Origin: Ottowia sp. SB7-C50
GTDB lineage: Bacteria; Pseudomonadota; Gammaproteobacteria; Burkholderiales; Burkholderiaceae_C
Reading direction: 5' to 3'
Assembly (NCBI RefSeq): GCF_033110285.1
Contig: NZ_CP136995.1
Coordinates: 1,922,001-1,986,000 of the forward strand
Length of the DNA: 64,000 nucleotides
The notes beneath the pieces are model-generated. The model made no database searches, was not told the origin of the DNA, and saw only the letters and a list, made by a program, of their open reading frames with translations. Shown here one piece after another: positions 52,462-61,449 of the stretch. The first letter of the stretch is position 1, and each line of letters opens with the position of its first letter. The translations under genes were made by a program, and so were the position numbers.

Positions 52462-53316
52462 ATGACAGCTCAATTGATTGACGGCAATGCCCTGGCGCAG
52501 CAGGTGCGCGGCGAAGTGGCCGGGCGCGTGGCCGCGCTGAAAGCCCGTGGCGTGCAGCCGCACCTCACCGTCATCCTGGTCGGCGAAGACCCTGCCAGCC
52601 AGGTCTACACGCGCAGCAAGGTGGCCGACAGCGAACAAACGGGCCTGGGCGCCACGCTGGAGCGCTACCCCGCCGACATGACGCAGGCCGACCTGCTGGC
52701 CCGCATCGCCGCGCTCAACGCCGACCCGGCAGTGCACGGCATCCTGGTGCAGTTGCCGCTGCCCCCGCACATGGACAGCCACGCCGTCATCGAAGCCATT
52801 GCGCCGCACAAGGACGTGGACGGCTTTCACGTCGCCAGCGCGGGCGCGCTGATGGTCGGCCAGCCCGGCTTTCGGCCCTGCACGCCCTACGGCTGCATGA
52901 AGATGCTCGAATCGATCGGCATGAAGGACCTGAAAGGCAAGCACGCCGTGGTCATCGGCCGCAGCAACATCGTCGGCAAGCCGATGGCCATGATGCTGCT
53001 GGCCGCCAACGCCACCGTCACCGTGTGCCACAGCGGCACGCCCGACCTGGGCGCGCTGACGCGCCAGGCCGACATCGTGGTCGCCGCCGTCGGCAAGCGC
53101 AACGTGCTGACGGCCCACATGGTCAGGCCCGGCGCGGTGGTGATCGACGTCGGCATGAACCGCGACGACGCGGGCAAGCTGTGCGGCGACGTGGACTTTG
53201 CCGCCTTGAAGGAAGTCGCCGGCTGGATTACCCCGGTGCCCGGTGGCGTCGGGCCGATGACGCGCGCGATGCTGCTGGTGAACACACTTGAAGCGGCTGA
53301 GCAAGCGGGTGGGTGA
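52462..53316 (+). CDS. folD: Methylenetetrahydrofolate dehydrogenase / methenyltetrahydrofolate cyclohydrolase
   Basis: A 284-residue bifunctional folate enzyme that interconverts CH2-THF and formyl-THF using NADP+. The active-site regions are SQVYTRSK (about 52-59), VQLPLPPHM (about 97), [10 protein letters not shown] and [14 protein letters not shown] near 170. Also [20 protein letters not shown] at the C terminus. ATG at 52462. It lies behind the two-component pair and its spacer holds a repeat. No partner in sight. Confidence 0.97.
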   Translation: MTAQLIDGNALAQQVRGEVAGRVAALKARGVQPHLTVILVGEDPASQVYTRSKVADSEQTGLGATLERYPADMTQADLLARIAALNADPAVHGILVQLPLPPHMDSHAVIEAIAPHKDVDGFHVASAGALMVGQPGFRPCTPYGCMKMLESIGMKDLKGKHAVVIGRSNIVGKPMAMMLLAANATVTVCHSGTPDLGALTRQADIVVAAVGKRNVLTAHMVRPGAVVIDVGMNRDDAGKLCGDVDFAALKEVAGWITPVPGGVGPMTRAMLLVNTLEAAEQAGG

Positions 53317-53328
53317 GACAAAACCCAA

Positions 53329-53455
53329 CAGCCGGACGCAGAGGACGCAGAGATTTCGCAGAGAACGCAAAAGAAATTCAAAAAAATTTGGTTTTACTTT
53401 TGCGTCCTTTGCGAATCCTTTGCGTCCTCTGCGTCCGGCTGTTCGAATGCCCGAA
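53329..53455. repeat. Long inverted repeat GGACGCAGAGGACGCAGAG type
   Basis: ACAGCCGGACGCAGAGGACG and CAGAG at the left pair with CTCTGCGTCCGGCTGT at the right; the arms are separated by about 70 bases that contain AGAACGCAAAAGAAATTC and TTTGCGTCC. The whole can fold into one hairpin of about 120 bases. This CGCAGAG/CGCAAAG type of repeat is widespread in proteobacteria. It lies 12 bases after the folD stop and may end transcription. The remaining gap to 53563 shows no gene. Confidence 0.75.
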
Positions 53456-53562
53456 GAATTCCACACAAATCAGGCTCCAGCGCAGGCCCAACAAGCGTAA
53501 GAAGCTATCGTTTTCATACCGTCGTGCTTGACATTGCACGCCCTGCCCCCACCTGACGCACC

Positions 53563-55593
53563 ATGCCCAACCCCCTCCTCGACTTCACCGACCTCCCCCT
53601 GTTCGACCAGGTTCGCCCTGAACACGTGGGCCCCGCCATCGACCAGCTGCTGGCCGAATCCGAAGCCGCGCTCGAAGCCACTGTCGCGCCCGATTTGCCC
53701 GCCGACTGGCTGACGCTGTCGCGCACGCTCGACGTCGCGACCGAAAAGCTGGGCCGCGCCTGGGGCGTGGTCGGCCACCTGAACGCCGTCATGGACACGC
53801 CCGAGCTGCGCGCCGCCTACAACGCCGCGCTGCCCAAGGTGACCGAGTTCTGGACGCACCTCGGCAGCGACGAGCGCCTCTACGCCAAGTACAAGGCCAT
53901 CGACCCCGCCGCCCTGAACGCCGAGCAGCGCCAGGCGCACAAGAACGCGCTGCGCGGCTTCTTGCTGGGCGGTGCCGAACTGCAGGGCGCGGCCAAGGAG
54001 CGCTACGCCGCGATTCAGGAAGAACAGGCCGCCCTCAGCCAGAAGTTCAGCGAGAACGCGCTCGACGCCACCGACGGCTACGCCTACTACGCCACCGAGG
54101 CCGAGTTGGACGGCGTGCCACCCGACGTCAAGGCCGCCGCGCGCGCCGCTGCTGAAAGCGAAGGCAAGGCGGGTTACAAACTGACGCTCAAGCTGCCCAG
54201 CTACCTGCCCGTGATGCAGTTCGCGCACGACCGCGCGCTGCGCCAGCGCCTGTACCGCGCCTACGTCACGCGCGCGTCGGACCAGGCCGAGGGCGATGCC
54301 GTGAAATACGACAATGCGCCGCTGATCCGCGACATCCTGGCGCTGCGGCGCGAAGAAGCCGGCTTGCTGGGCTACGCCAACTTCGGAGAAGTCTCGGTCG
54401 TGCCCAAGATGGCCGATTCGCCCAAGCAAGTCGTCGATTTCTTGCGCGAACTCGCTGCCAAGGCCAAGCCTTACGCCGAGCGCGACATCGCCGACCTGCG
54501 CGCCTTTGCCCAATCCGACCTGAAACTGGCCGACCCGCAGCCCTGGGACTGGCCGTACGTCAGCGAAAAGCTGAAGGAAGCGCGCTACGCCTTCAGCGAG
54601 CAGGAGGTCAAGCAGTACTTCCAGGCACCCAAGGTGTTGCAGGGGCTGTTCAAGATCGTCGAGACGCTGTTCGAGGTCGCCATCCGCCGCGACGTGGCGC
54701 CCGTGTGGCACCCGTCCGTCGAGTTCTACCGCATCGAACGCGACGGCAAGCTGCTCGGCCAGTTTTACCTCGACCCGGGCGCGCGCAACGGCAAGCGAGG
54801 CGGCGCGTGGATGGACGATGTGCGCGCCCGCTGGCTGCGGCCCGACAACGGCCAGCTTCAGACACCGGTCGCACATCTGGTCTGCAACTTCGCCGAAGGC
54901 GTCGACGGCAAGCCGCCGCTGCTGACGCACGACGACGTCATCACCCTGTTCCACGAATTCGGCCACGGCCTGCACCACATGCTGACGCAGGTGAACGAGC
55001 ACGACGTGTCCGGCATCAGCGGCGTCGAGTGGGACGCGGTCGAGCTGCCCAGCCAGTTCATGGAAAACTTCTGCTGGGAATGGGATGTGCTCAAGCACAT
55101 GACGGCGCACGTCGATACCGGCGAGCCGCTGCCGCGCGCGCTGTTCGACAAGATGACGGCGGCCAAGAACTTCCAGGCCGGCATGCAGACCGTGCGCCAG
55201 ATCGAGTTCGCGCTGTTCGACATGCTGCTGCACACCGAGCACGACCCGGCGAAAGACTTCCAGCCGCTGCTCGACGCCGTGCGGCAAGAGGTCGCCGTTA
55301 TCCAGCCGCCGCCGTTTTCGCGCACCGCGCAGACCTTCAGCCACATTTTTGCCGGCAGTTACGCGGCGGGCTACTACAGCTACAAGTGGGCCGAGGTGCT
55401 GAGCGCGGATGCGTATGCGGCGTTCGAGGAAAGCGTCACGCCCGATGGCTTGCCCAGCGTGGAAACGGGGCGAAAATACCGCCGCGAGATTCTGGAAGCC
55501 GGCGGCAGCCGCCCGGCCATGGAATCGTTCAAGGCCTTTCGCGGCCGCGAGCCCAGCCTGGAGGCGCTGCTGCGCCACCAGGGCATGGCGTAA
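53563..55593 (+). CDS. prlC: Oligopeptidase A (M3 zinc metallopeptidase)
   Basis: A 676-residue soluble M3 peptidase that degrades short peptides and cleaved signal peptides. The zinc motif is H464-E-F-G-H468 (FHEFGHGLHHML). Other marks are DLFDQVRPEHVGPAID at the start, LVCNFAEG upstream of the zinc site, WDAVELPSQFMENFCWE, and YSYKWAEVLSADAYAAFEE near the C terminus. ATG at 53563. Nothing odd. Confidence 0.95.
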   Translation: MPNPLLDFTDLPLFDQVRPEHVGPAIDQLLAESEAALEATVAPDLPADWLTLSRTLDVATEKLGRAWGVVGHLNAVMDTPELRAAYNAALPKVTEFWTHLGSDERLYAKYKAIDPAALNAEQRQAHKNALRGFLLGGAELQGAAKERYAAIQEEQAALSQKFSENALDATDGYAYYATEAELDGVPPDVKAAARAAAESEGKAGYKLTLKLPSYLPVMQFAHDRALRQRLYRAYVTRASDQAEGDAVKYDNAPLIRDILALRREEAGLLGYANFGEVSVVPKMADSPKQVVDFLRELAAKAKPYAERDIADLRAFAQSDLKLADPQPWDWPYVSEKLKEARYAFSEQEVKQYFQAPKVLQGLFKIVETLFEVAIRRDVAPVWHPSVEFYRIERDGKLLGQFYLDPGARNGKRGGAWMDDVRARWLRPDNGQLQTPVAHLVCNFAEGVDGKPPLLTHDDVITLFHEFGHGLHHMLTQVNEHDVSGISGVEWDAVELPSQFMENFCWEWDVLKHMTAHVDTGEPLPRALFDKMTAAKNFQAGMQTVRQIEFALFDMLLHTEHDPAKDFQPLLDAVRQEVAVIQPPPFSRTAQTFSHIFAGSYAAGYYSYKWAEVLSADAYAAFEESVTPDGLPSVETGRKYRREILEAGGSRPAMESFKAFRGREPSLEALLRHQGMA

Positions 55594-55630
55594 GCGCCGC
55601 GCCCATCCACCGCACCTGAGCGCCCCAGCC

Positions 55631-56266
55631 ATGCCTGTCCGTCATCCTTCGATCATCGCCTTCCTGGCGCTGCTGGCCGCGGGCATGGCCGTGAGCGCGC
55701 AGGCGCAGGTGCAGCGCAGCGTGGGCGCAGGTGGCCGCGTCACCTATTCCGACCGGGTGACGGCAGCGCCGGAATCGGCCCCGGCCGCGGCCCCTGGCGC
55801 AGGCGTGGCCAACCTGCCGTATCAACTGGCCCAGGTGGCCCAGCGCTATCCGGTGGTGATCTACACCAGCCAGGACTGCGCGCCCTGCCAGAGCGGGCGC
55901 AACCTGCTGGTCAACCGCGGGGTGCCGTTCAGCGAAAAGACCGTGGAATCGAACGACGACATTGCCGCGCTGCGCCGCCTGGCCGGCACGCAGGACCTGC
56001 CGGTGCTGACCATTGGCGCCCAGCGCATCCAAGGCTATTCGGACGCGGAATGGTCGGCCTACCTGGACGCCGCGGGCTACCCGAAGTCGTCGCAGTTGCC
56101 CGCCAGCTACCGCCGACCGGCCGCCACGCCCCTGACGCCGCCGCGCGCCACGGCTGCGGCGCAGGCGCCGGACGCACCGCCCGCCTACCGCGCCGCGACG
56201 ACGCCAGAGGCGCCCAGCATCGCGCCGCCGCGCACGCCGACCAACCCGGCCGGCATCCGGTTCTGA
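55631..56266 (+). CDS. Secreted DUF4124/glutaredoxin-like protein
   Basis: A 211-residue protein with a signal peptide ending near AQAQ (residues 1-26), a short DUF4124-like strand region (GAGGRVTYSDRVTAAPE), and then a glutaredoxin-type fold: PVVIYTSQDCAPCQSGRNLL with a CAPC redox pair, VNRGVPFSEKTVESNDD, and DLPVLTIGAQRIQGYSDAEW. The C-terminal 60 residues are Pro/Ala-rich. It probably works on periplasmic disulfides or as a binding protein. It follows prlC by 37 bases; ATG at 55631. Confidence 0.85.
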   Translation: MPVRHPSIIAFLALLAAGMAVSAQAQVQRSVGAGGRVTYSDRVTAAPESAPAAAPGAGVANLPYQLAQVAQRYPVVIYTSQDCAPCQSGRNLLVNRGVPFSEKTVESNDDIAALRRLAGTQDLPVLTIGAQRIQGYSDAEWSAYLDAAGYPKSSQLPASYRRPAATPLTPPRATAAAQAPDAPPAYRAATTPEAPSIAPPRTPTNPAGIRF

Positions 56267-56288
56267 CGCGGCGCGTTCAGGCGCGCGT

Positions 56289-57230
56289 TCAGCGCAGCAC
56301 CCACAGCGCCGCGCTGATGGTGAAGAACGACGCCACCGTGGTGCCCAGCAGCGCCGCCGCGGCCAGGCCTTCGTGGCCGTGCTTCTGCGCCAGGATGGGA
56401 TAAATGCCGAACATCGGGCACGCGGCGGCCAGCACGACGCCGACGCGCAGCTTGGCGTCCAGCGGCGGCATGCCCAGCGCTTCCAGGCCCCACAGGGCGG
56501 CAAACGTCAGCAGCGGGTGCAGCACCAGCTTACCGACAGCGATGGCCGCCACCTGCCGGCGCATGCCCGCCAGCCCCAAACCCGCCAGCGACCCGCCGAT
56601 CACGAACAGCGACAGCGCCGCGCTGGCCTGCGCGAACAGGCCGACCGACTTTTCCACCGGCGCCGGCAACTTCAGCCCCAGCGCCGCTGCGCCCAGGCCG
56701 GCCACCAGCGCCAGCACCATCGGGTTGCGCAGCAGCCCGGCTGCCGCGCCGCGCACCACCGCCCGCCAGTGCCCGCCACCCGCGGCAGCGTCCATCAGCG
56801 CCAGCAGCAAGGGAATGAGCAGCAGGTTTTCGACCAGCATGTTCATGCCCAGGATGACACCCGCCACCGGCCCCAGCACCAGCAGGTTGACCGGGTAGCC
56901 CACAAAGCCCGAATTGGGGCAGCACATGCCCATGGCCTGCACCACCGACGCCACCGGCGCCTGGCCCGCCACGCGGCGCATCCAGAACAGGCCCAGCGCC
57001 ATCGTCGCCAGGCCGCCCAGCGCGAACACCGCCATGTAGCGCCATTCCAGGATGTCGCCCAACGGCCGGCGTGCCACCGCATCAAACAGCAGCGCCGGCA
57101 GCGCCACGTACAGCACGAAGCGGCCCAGCACGCGCATGTCGCTGCGCTCGAACAGCCCCGCCCGCGTCGTCAGCCAGCCCAGCGCGATGGCGATGTAGAT
57201 GGGGCCGGTGATGGACAGGATGTCGATCAT
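56289..57230 (-). CDS. AEC family permease (auxin efflux carrier type)
   Basis: A 313-residue inner-membrane carrier with about ten membrane segments, for example DILSITGPIYIAIALGWLTT, MYAVFALG-type segments, and VVLAAACPMFGIYPILAQKH with the conserved Pro-Asn-like turn region (CCPNSGFVGYPV near 100). Family members export organic acids or amino acids. Start ATG at 57230 (MIDILSITGP) is preferred over the longer frame. It ends 23 bases from the glutaredoxin gene, convergent. Substrate unknown. Confidence 0.87.
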   Translation of the reverse strand: MIDILSITGPIYIAIALGWLTTRAGLFERSDMRVLGRFVLYVALPALLFDAVARRPLGDILEWRYMAVFALGGLATMALGLFWMRRVAGQAPVASVVQAMGMCCPNSGFVGYPVNLLVLGPVAGVILGMNMLVENLLLIPLLLALMDAAAGGGHWRAVVRGAAAGLLRNPMVLALVAGLGAAALGLKLPAPVEKSVGLFAQASAALSLFVIGGSLAGLGLAGMRRQVAAIAVGKLVLHPLLTFAALWGLEALGMPPLDAKLRVGVVLAAACPMFGIYPILAQKHGHEGLAAAALLGTTVASFFTISAALWVLR

Positions 57231-57327
57231 GGCCACCTGCCCGCGCGGCATCGAAAGCGGCGCCCGCACAACCGGCAGCCCGCGCCGATGGCGCCTTCCG
57301 CGCTGCGCACTGCCTGATCGCGCGCGG

Positions 57328-58293
57328 TCATTGGCGCTCGATCTTCGCCTTGGTGATCACGTCGCTCCAGCGCCGGATATCGCCTGCCAGCATGGCCGCC
57401 GCATCGCCCGCGGTGCCGGGCCGCGGGTCGAGGTTGAGCGCCTCCAGCTTCTGCCGCACCCCCGCGTCCTGCAGCGCGGCGTTGACCGCCTGGTTGAGCC
57501 GCTCGATGGCGCCGGCGGGCGTGCCGGCCGCCACGGCCAGGCCATTCCACGACGCGGCGTCGAGCCCTTTGACGCCGGCTTCGTTCGCCGTCGGCACCTC
57601 GGGCAGCACGCGGGATCGCCGGGCGCCGGTCACGGCCAGCGCGCGCAGGGCCTTGCTCTGAATCTGCGGCAGCAGCGGGCTCAAAATGTCCAGCCCGGCG
57701 TGGATCTGCCCGCCGCGAAGGGACGTGACGACGTCCGGCGTGCCCTTGAACGGCACCACCTGCGCCTGCAGGCCCGCAGTGGTCTTGAACAGCTCGGCCG
57801 CCAGGTGCTGCGTGGTGCCGATGTTGGGCGTGCCGATGTTCAGCTTGCCCGGCTGTGCGCGCGCAAAGGCCAGCAGATCGCCCAGCGTCCTGAATTCGCC
57901 GCCCTCCGCCGCCACGATCACCAGGTCGAACGTGGCCAGCGGCGCCACCGGCGCGAAGGCCTTCAGCGTGTCGTACGGCAAGGCCTTGAACAGCGCCTGG
58001 CTCACCGCCGTGCCGCTGGAAATCAGCAGCAGCGCATGCCCGTCGCGCGGCGCGGCGATCACGTTCTGCGCCGCCACCACGCCGCCTGCGCCGGGCTTGT
58101 TGTCGATGATGACGGGCTGGCCCAGCGTGCGGGCCATGTGCTCGCCCACCGCGCGGGCGGTGATGTCGGCCGCGCCGCCCGGTGCGTTGGGCACCACGAT
58201 GCGCAGCGGCTTCTGGGGGAAAGCGCCTTGGGCGACGGCCGCGCGGCCCAGCGCCAGCCCGGCGCCGGCCAGCAAGAAATGTCTGCGGGTCAT
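57328..58293 (-). CDS. Bug-type tripartite tricarboxylate transporter substrate-binding protein
   Basis: A 321-residue periplasmic receptor of the Bug family, abundant in Comamonadaceae and Bordetella, binding carboxylates. An Arg-Arg signal (MTRRHFLLAGAGLALGRAAV) suggests Tat export. Conserved stretches are PLRIVVPNAPGGAADITARA and PVIIDNKPGAGG, then PYDTLKAFAPVAPLA. ATG at 58293 follows GAGGAT. It is divergent from the crotonase of the catabolic cluster, so it may bind an aromatic-acid substrate used there; that is inferred only from position. No TctA/TctB genes are present. Confidence 0.93.
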   Translation of the reverse strand: MTRRHFLLAGAGLALGRAAVAQGAFPQKPLRIVVPNAPGGAADITARAVGEHMARTLGQPVIIDNKPGAGGVVAAQNVIAAPRDGHALLLISSGTAVSQALFKALPYDTLKAFAPVAPLATFDLVIVAAEGGEFRTLGDLLAFARAQPGKLNIGTPNIGTTQHLAAELFKTTAGLQAQVVPFKGTPDVVTSLRGGQIHAGLDILSPLLPQIQSKALRALAVTGARRSRVLPEVPTANEAGVKGLDAASWNGLAVAAGTPAGAIERLNQAVNAALQDAGVRQKLEALNLDPRPGTAGDAAAMLAGDIRRWSDVITKAKIERQ

Positions 58294-58396
58294 GGAAACA
58301 TCCTCGTGAGTTTTCTGCATTGTGCGGTGCCGCCGCCCGCCACGCCCGATCAGGGTAAACACCTAACTGCAAGCTCGGTCGCGGCCTTGCATTTGA

Positions 58397-58409
58397 TTAT
58401 CTAATATAA
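58397..58409 (+). promoter_or_regulatory. AT-rich inverted repeat before the catabolic cluster
   Basis: TTAT (58397-58400) and ATAA (58406-58409) are symmetrical around CTAAT, in the AT-rich stretch ATTTGATTATCTAATATAAC. It is 30 bases before the start and could be a MarR or similar operator. AGGAGA, the ribosome binding site, follows. Confidence 0.35.
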
Positions 58410-58437
58410 CCATAATGCGTCCACAGGAGACCCACCC

Positions 58438-59238
58438 ATGACCCGAGCCAGCCAGGACCTTTCGGTCGAGATCATCGGCAAGAAGAAGAACATTGCCGTC
58501 GTTCGACTCACGCGCGGCAAGAAGCGCAACGCACTGTCCGACGGCCTCATCCTGGCCATCCGCGACGCCTTCCAGAACCTGCCGGCCAGCGTCCGCGCGG
58601 CCGTGCTGGACGGCGAAGGCGAGCACTTCTGCGCCGGGCTGGACCTGAGCGAGCTGAAGGAGCGCGACGCCGGCGAAGGCGTACACCACTCGCGCATGTG
58701 GCACGCCGCGCTTGACGCGCTGCAGTACGGCCCGGTGCCCGTGGTGGCTTCGCTGCACGGCGCCGTGGTGGGCGGCGGGCTCGAACTGGCCAGCGCGGCG
58801 CACATCCGCGTCGCAGACGCCACCACCTTCTACGCCCTGCCCGAAGGCACGCGCGGCATCTTCGTGGGCGGCGGCGGTTCGGTGCGCATCCCCAAGCTGA
58901 TCGGCGTGGCCCGCATGATGGACATGATGCTCACCGGCCGCGTCTACAACGCCGAGGACGGCGAGCGGCTGGGCTTTGCGCAGTACCTGGCGCCCGAAGG
59001 CCAGGCCTTCGACAAGGCGCTGGACCTGGCCGAGCGCATCGCCGGCAACGCGCCGCTGACCAACTACGCGCTGATGCACGCCCTGCCCCGCATTGCCGAA
59101 CAGCCGGCCGACCACGGCTTCATGACCGAAGCGCTGATCAGCGCCATTGCCCAGGCCGCGCCCGAAGCCAAGCAGCGCGTGCGCGACTTTCTGGAAGGCA
59201 AGGCCGGAACGAAAGTGAAGAAGACCCCCCTGAAGTAA
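58438..59238 (+). CDS. Crotonase/enoyl-CoA hydratase family protein
   Basis: A 266-residue crotonase. The oxyanion-hole motifs are FCAGLDLSELKERD (about 63-76) and LHGAVVGGGLELASAAHIRV (about 104-123), followed by YALPEGTRGIFVGGGGSVRI and IGVARMMDMMLTG. Within the cluster it could hydrate the double bond of a cinnamoyl-CoA-like substrate; crotonases also cover hydratase-lyases, as in ferulate catabolism. ATG at 58438 follows a good AGGAGA site. It is the first gene of the plus-strand cluster. Confidence 0.9.
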   Translation: MTRASQDLSVEIIGKKKNIAVVRLTRGKKRNALSDGLILAIRDAFQNLPASVRAAVLDGEGEHFCAGLDLSELKERDAGEGVHHSRMWHAALDALQYGPVPVVASLHGAVVGGGLELASAAHIRVADATTFYALPEGTRGIFVGGGGSVRIPKLIGVARMMDMMLTGRVYNAEDGERLGFAQYLAPEGQAFDKALDLAERIAGNAPLTNYALMHALPRIAEQPADHGFMTEALISAIAQAAPEAKQRVRDFLEGKAGTKVKKTPLK

Positions 59239-59242
59239 AACA

Positions 59243-59345
59243 CCCCCTGAGTCGCCTGCGGCGCCTTCCCCCTGGAGGGGGACAACGCTGGCGCTCGGGG
59301 GGGACCCCGAGCGCGGCGTTCCAAGGTGGCCTGCTCCGCGGCCTC
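59243..59345 (+). repeat. Post-stop CCCCCTGAG-type repeat
   Basis: CCCCCTGAGTCGCCTGCGGC, then TTCCCCCTGGAGGGGGA hairpin, CAACGCTGGCGCTCGGGGGG, GAGCGCGGCGTTCCAAGGTG and CCTGCTCCGCGGCCTC, a full-length member of the family. Followed at 59350 by a dispersed repeat copy. Together with the crotonase stop they fill the 180-base gap. Confidence 0.8.
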
Positions 59346-59349
59346 TGGA

Positions 59350-59400
59350 CAATTTTTGATCCCAGCGCTGGATGCATAAGCGCAAGCAGCTATCAATATA
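59350..59400 (-). repeat. Dispersed GATAGCTGC..AAGCGC repeat before the CoA ligase gene
   Basis: AATTTTTGATCCCAGCGCTG, GATGCATAAGCGCAAGCAGC and TATCAATATA: reverse orientation of the 35772 copy. Ends 18 bases before the ATG and so lies in the leader. Confidence 0.75.
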
Positions 59401-59418
59401 AGAGTGGAGTGAGACAAG

Positions 59419-61320
59419 ATGAGCAACCCACAGGCCGCGCCGGCGGCCCCGCCCAAGTACCGGCCGCTGACCTTTGGCGTGACGCGCGCCGAGGTGCGCG
59501 AGCAGCCGGACGGCGCGCAGTACGTGCGTGCCGAACAGGCGCTGGACGCGCATGCCCAGCGCATGTCCGACCGGCTGATCCACTGGGCGCGCGAGGCGCC
59601 TGACCGCACCTTCATCGCCCAGCGCGTGCGCACCGCCGACGGCAAGACGGGCGACTGGCGCCACGTCACCTACGCGCAGGCGCTCGACGCCGCGCGCCGC
59701 ATCGGCCAGGCGCTGCTGGACCGCGGGCTGTCGCAGGACCGGCCGGTGGTCATCCTCAGCGACAACGGCATCGACCACGCGCTGCTGGCGCTGGGCTGCC
59801 TGTATGTGGGCGTGCCCTACTCGCCTGCGTCGCCCGCGTATTCGACCATCAGCAAGGACTACGGCAAGCTGCGCCACGTCGTCGACACGCTGACGCCCGG
59901 CCTGATCTGGGCGGAGGACGGCGACCGCTACGGCGCCGCCATAGCCGCCGTCGCGCCCGCCGGCTGCGAAGTGGCGGTCTCGCGCCACGCCGACCATGCG
60001 CACCTGAAGGGGCGCACGACCACTTCGTTTGCCGACCTGCTGGCGACCGAACCGACGCCCGCCGTCGATGCCGCGCACACCGCCACCGGCCCCGACACCA
60101 TCGTCAAGTTCCTCTTCACCAGCGGCTCCACCAAGCTGCCCAAGGCCGTCATCAACACCAACCGCATGTGGTGCGCCAACCAGCAGCAGATGCGCCAGTC
60201 GATGCCGGTGCTGGCCGAGGAGCCGCCGGTGCTGATCGACTGGCTGCCGTGGAACCACACCTTCGGCGGCAACCACAACGTGGGCTTGGTGCTGAACAAC
60301 GGCGGCACGCTCTACATCGACGAAGGCAAGCCCACGCCCGCGCTGATGCACGAGACGCTGCGCAACCTGCGCGACATCGCACCCACGCTGTACTTCAACG
60401 TGCCGACCGGCTTCGAGGCGATCGCCAACGCCATGAAGCAGGATGCCGAGCTGCGCCGCAACTTCCTCTCGCGCGTGAAGATGTTCTTCTACGCCGGCGC
60501 CGCGCTGGCGCAGCCGGTGTGGGACTCTCTTTTTGAGAGCGAAGAAGCCGAGATCGGCGAGCGCATCGTGATGACCAGCGGCTTAGGGATGACCGAGTCC
60601 AGCCCCTACGGCCTGTTTGTCACCAGCCCCAACGTCAAGGCCGGCGACCTGGGACTGCCCACGCCCGGGCTGGAGCTGAAGCTGGTGCCCATCGACGGCA
60701 AGCTGGAGATCCGTTACCGCGGCCCCAACATCACACCCGGCTACTGGCGCGGACCCGAGGCCACGGCCGAGGCGTTTGACGACGAAGGCTTCTTCTGCAC
60801 CGGCGACGCCGTGACCTGGATCGACCCGCAGGACAAGCACCAGGGCCTGCGCTTCGACGGCCGCATTGCGGAAGATTTCAAGCTGGCGACCGGCACCTTC
60901 GTCAGCGTCGGCCCGCTGCGCGGCCGCGTCATCGCAGGCGGTGCGCCCTACGTGCAGGACGTGGTCGTCACCGGGCTGAACCGCAAGGAAGTCGGCGCGC
61001 TGATCTTTCCCACCCCCGCGGTGCGCTCGCTGGTCGATCTGCCGGCCGATGCGCCGATGAGCGAAGTGCTGAAGCAGCGCGCGGTGCTGCAGAAATTTCA
61101 GAGCCTGGTGACCGACCTGTCGCTCACCGCCACCGGCAGCGCCAACCGCGTCGCGCGCCTGATGCTGCTGGCCGATCCGCCGTCCATTGACAAGGGCGAG
61201 ATCACCGACAAGGGCAGCATCAACCAGCGCGCCGTGCTGAAGGAGCGCGATGCGCTGGTGCAGGCGCTGTATGACGAAACGCCGGGGCACATCGTCATCA
61301 AGCCCGGAATGAATTTATGA
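59419..61320 (+). CDS. Feruloyl-CoA synthase-like acyl-CoA ligase
   Basis: A 633-residue adenylate-forming ligase. The AMP-binding motif is FLFTSGSTKLPKAVINTNRM (about 231-250); other motifs are YFNVPTGFEAIANAMK near 330, TSGLGMTESSP and the C-terminal hinge GLRFDGRIAEDFKLATGTFV. The last is the FerA/FCS-type hinge for aryl acids such as ferulate or coumarate. ATG at 59419, GGAGTG site. It converts a hydroxycinnamate-like acid to its CoA thioester. Substrate is inferred from family and cluster, not shown. Confidence 0.85.
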   Translation: MSNPQAAPAAPPKYRPLTFGVTRAEVREQPDGAQYVRAEQALDAHAQRMSDRLIHWAREAPDRTFIAQRVRTADGKTGDWRHVTYAQALDAARRIGQALLDRGLSQDRPVVILSDNGIDHALLALGCLYVGVPYSPASPAYSTISKDYGKLRHVVDTLTPGLIWAEDGDRYGAAIAAVAPAGCEVAVSRHADHAHLKGRTTTSFADLLATEPTPAVDAAHTATGPDTIVKFLFTSGSTKLPKAVINTNRMWCANQQQMRQSMPVLAEEPPVLIDWLPWNHTFGGNHNVGLVLNNGGTLYIDEGKPTPALMHETLRNLRDIAPTLYFNVPTGFEAIANAMKQDAELRRNFLSRVKMFFYAGAALAQPVWDSLFESEEAEIGERIVMTSGLGMTESSPYGLFVTSPNVKAGDLGLPTPGLELKLVPIDGKLEIRYRGPNITPGYWRGPEATAEAFDDEGFFCTGDAVTWIDPQDKHQGLRFDGRIAEDFKLATGTFVSVGPLRGRVIAGGAPYVQDVVVTGLNRKEVGALIFPTPAVRSLVDLPADAPMSEVLKQRAVLQKFQSLVTDLSLTATGSANRVARLMLLADPPSIDKGEITDKGSINQRAVLKERDALVQALYDETPGHIVIKPGMNL

Positions 61321-61321
61321 C

Positions 61322-61430
61322 CACCCCTGAGTCGGCCTGCGGCCGCCATCCCCTCAAGGGGACGCTTGCAGCAGCCGGGGGAACCCCGGCTGCGCAAGCC
61401 GCGAACATCGCCCCGCTGCGCGCGGGCTCT
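61322..61430 (+). repeat. Post-stop CCCCTGAG-type repeat
   Basis: CCACCCCTGAGTCGGCCTGC, CCATCCCCTCAAGGGGAC hairpin, GCTTGCAGCAGCCGGGGGAA, CCCCGGCTGCGCAAGCCGCG. A second hairpin, CAGCCGGGGG / CCCCGGCTG, is stronger than in the other copies. It starts at the ligase stop. Confidence 0.75.
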
Positions 61431-61449
61431 TAGAAACGGAATATTCGAC

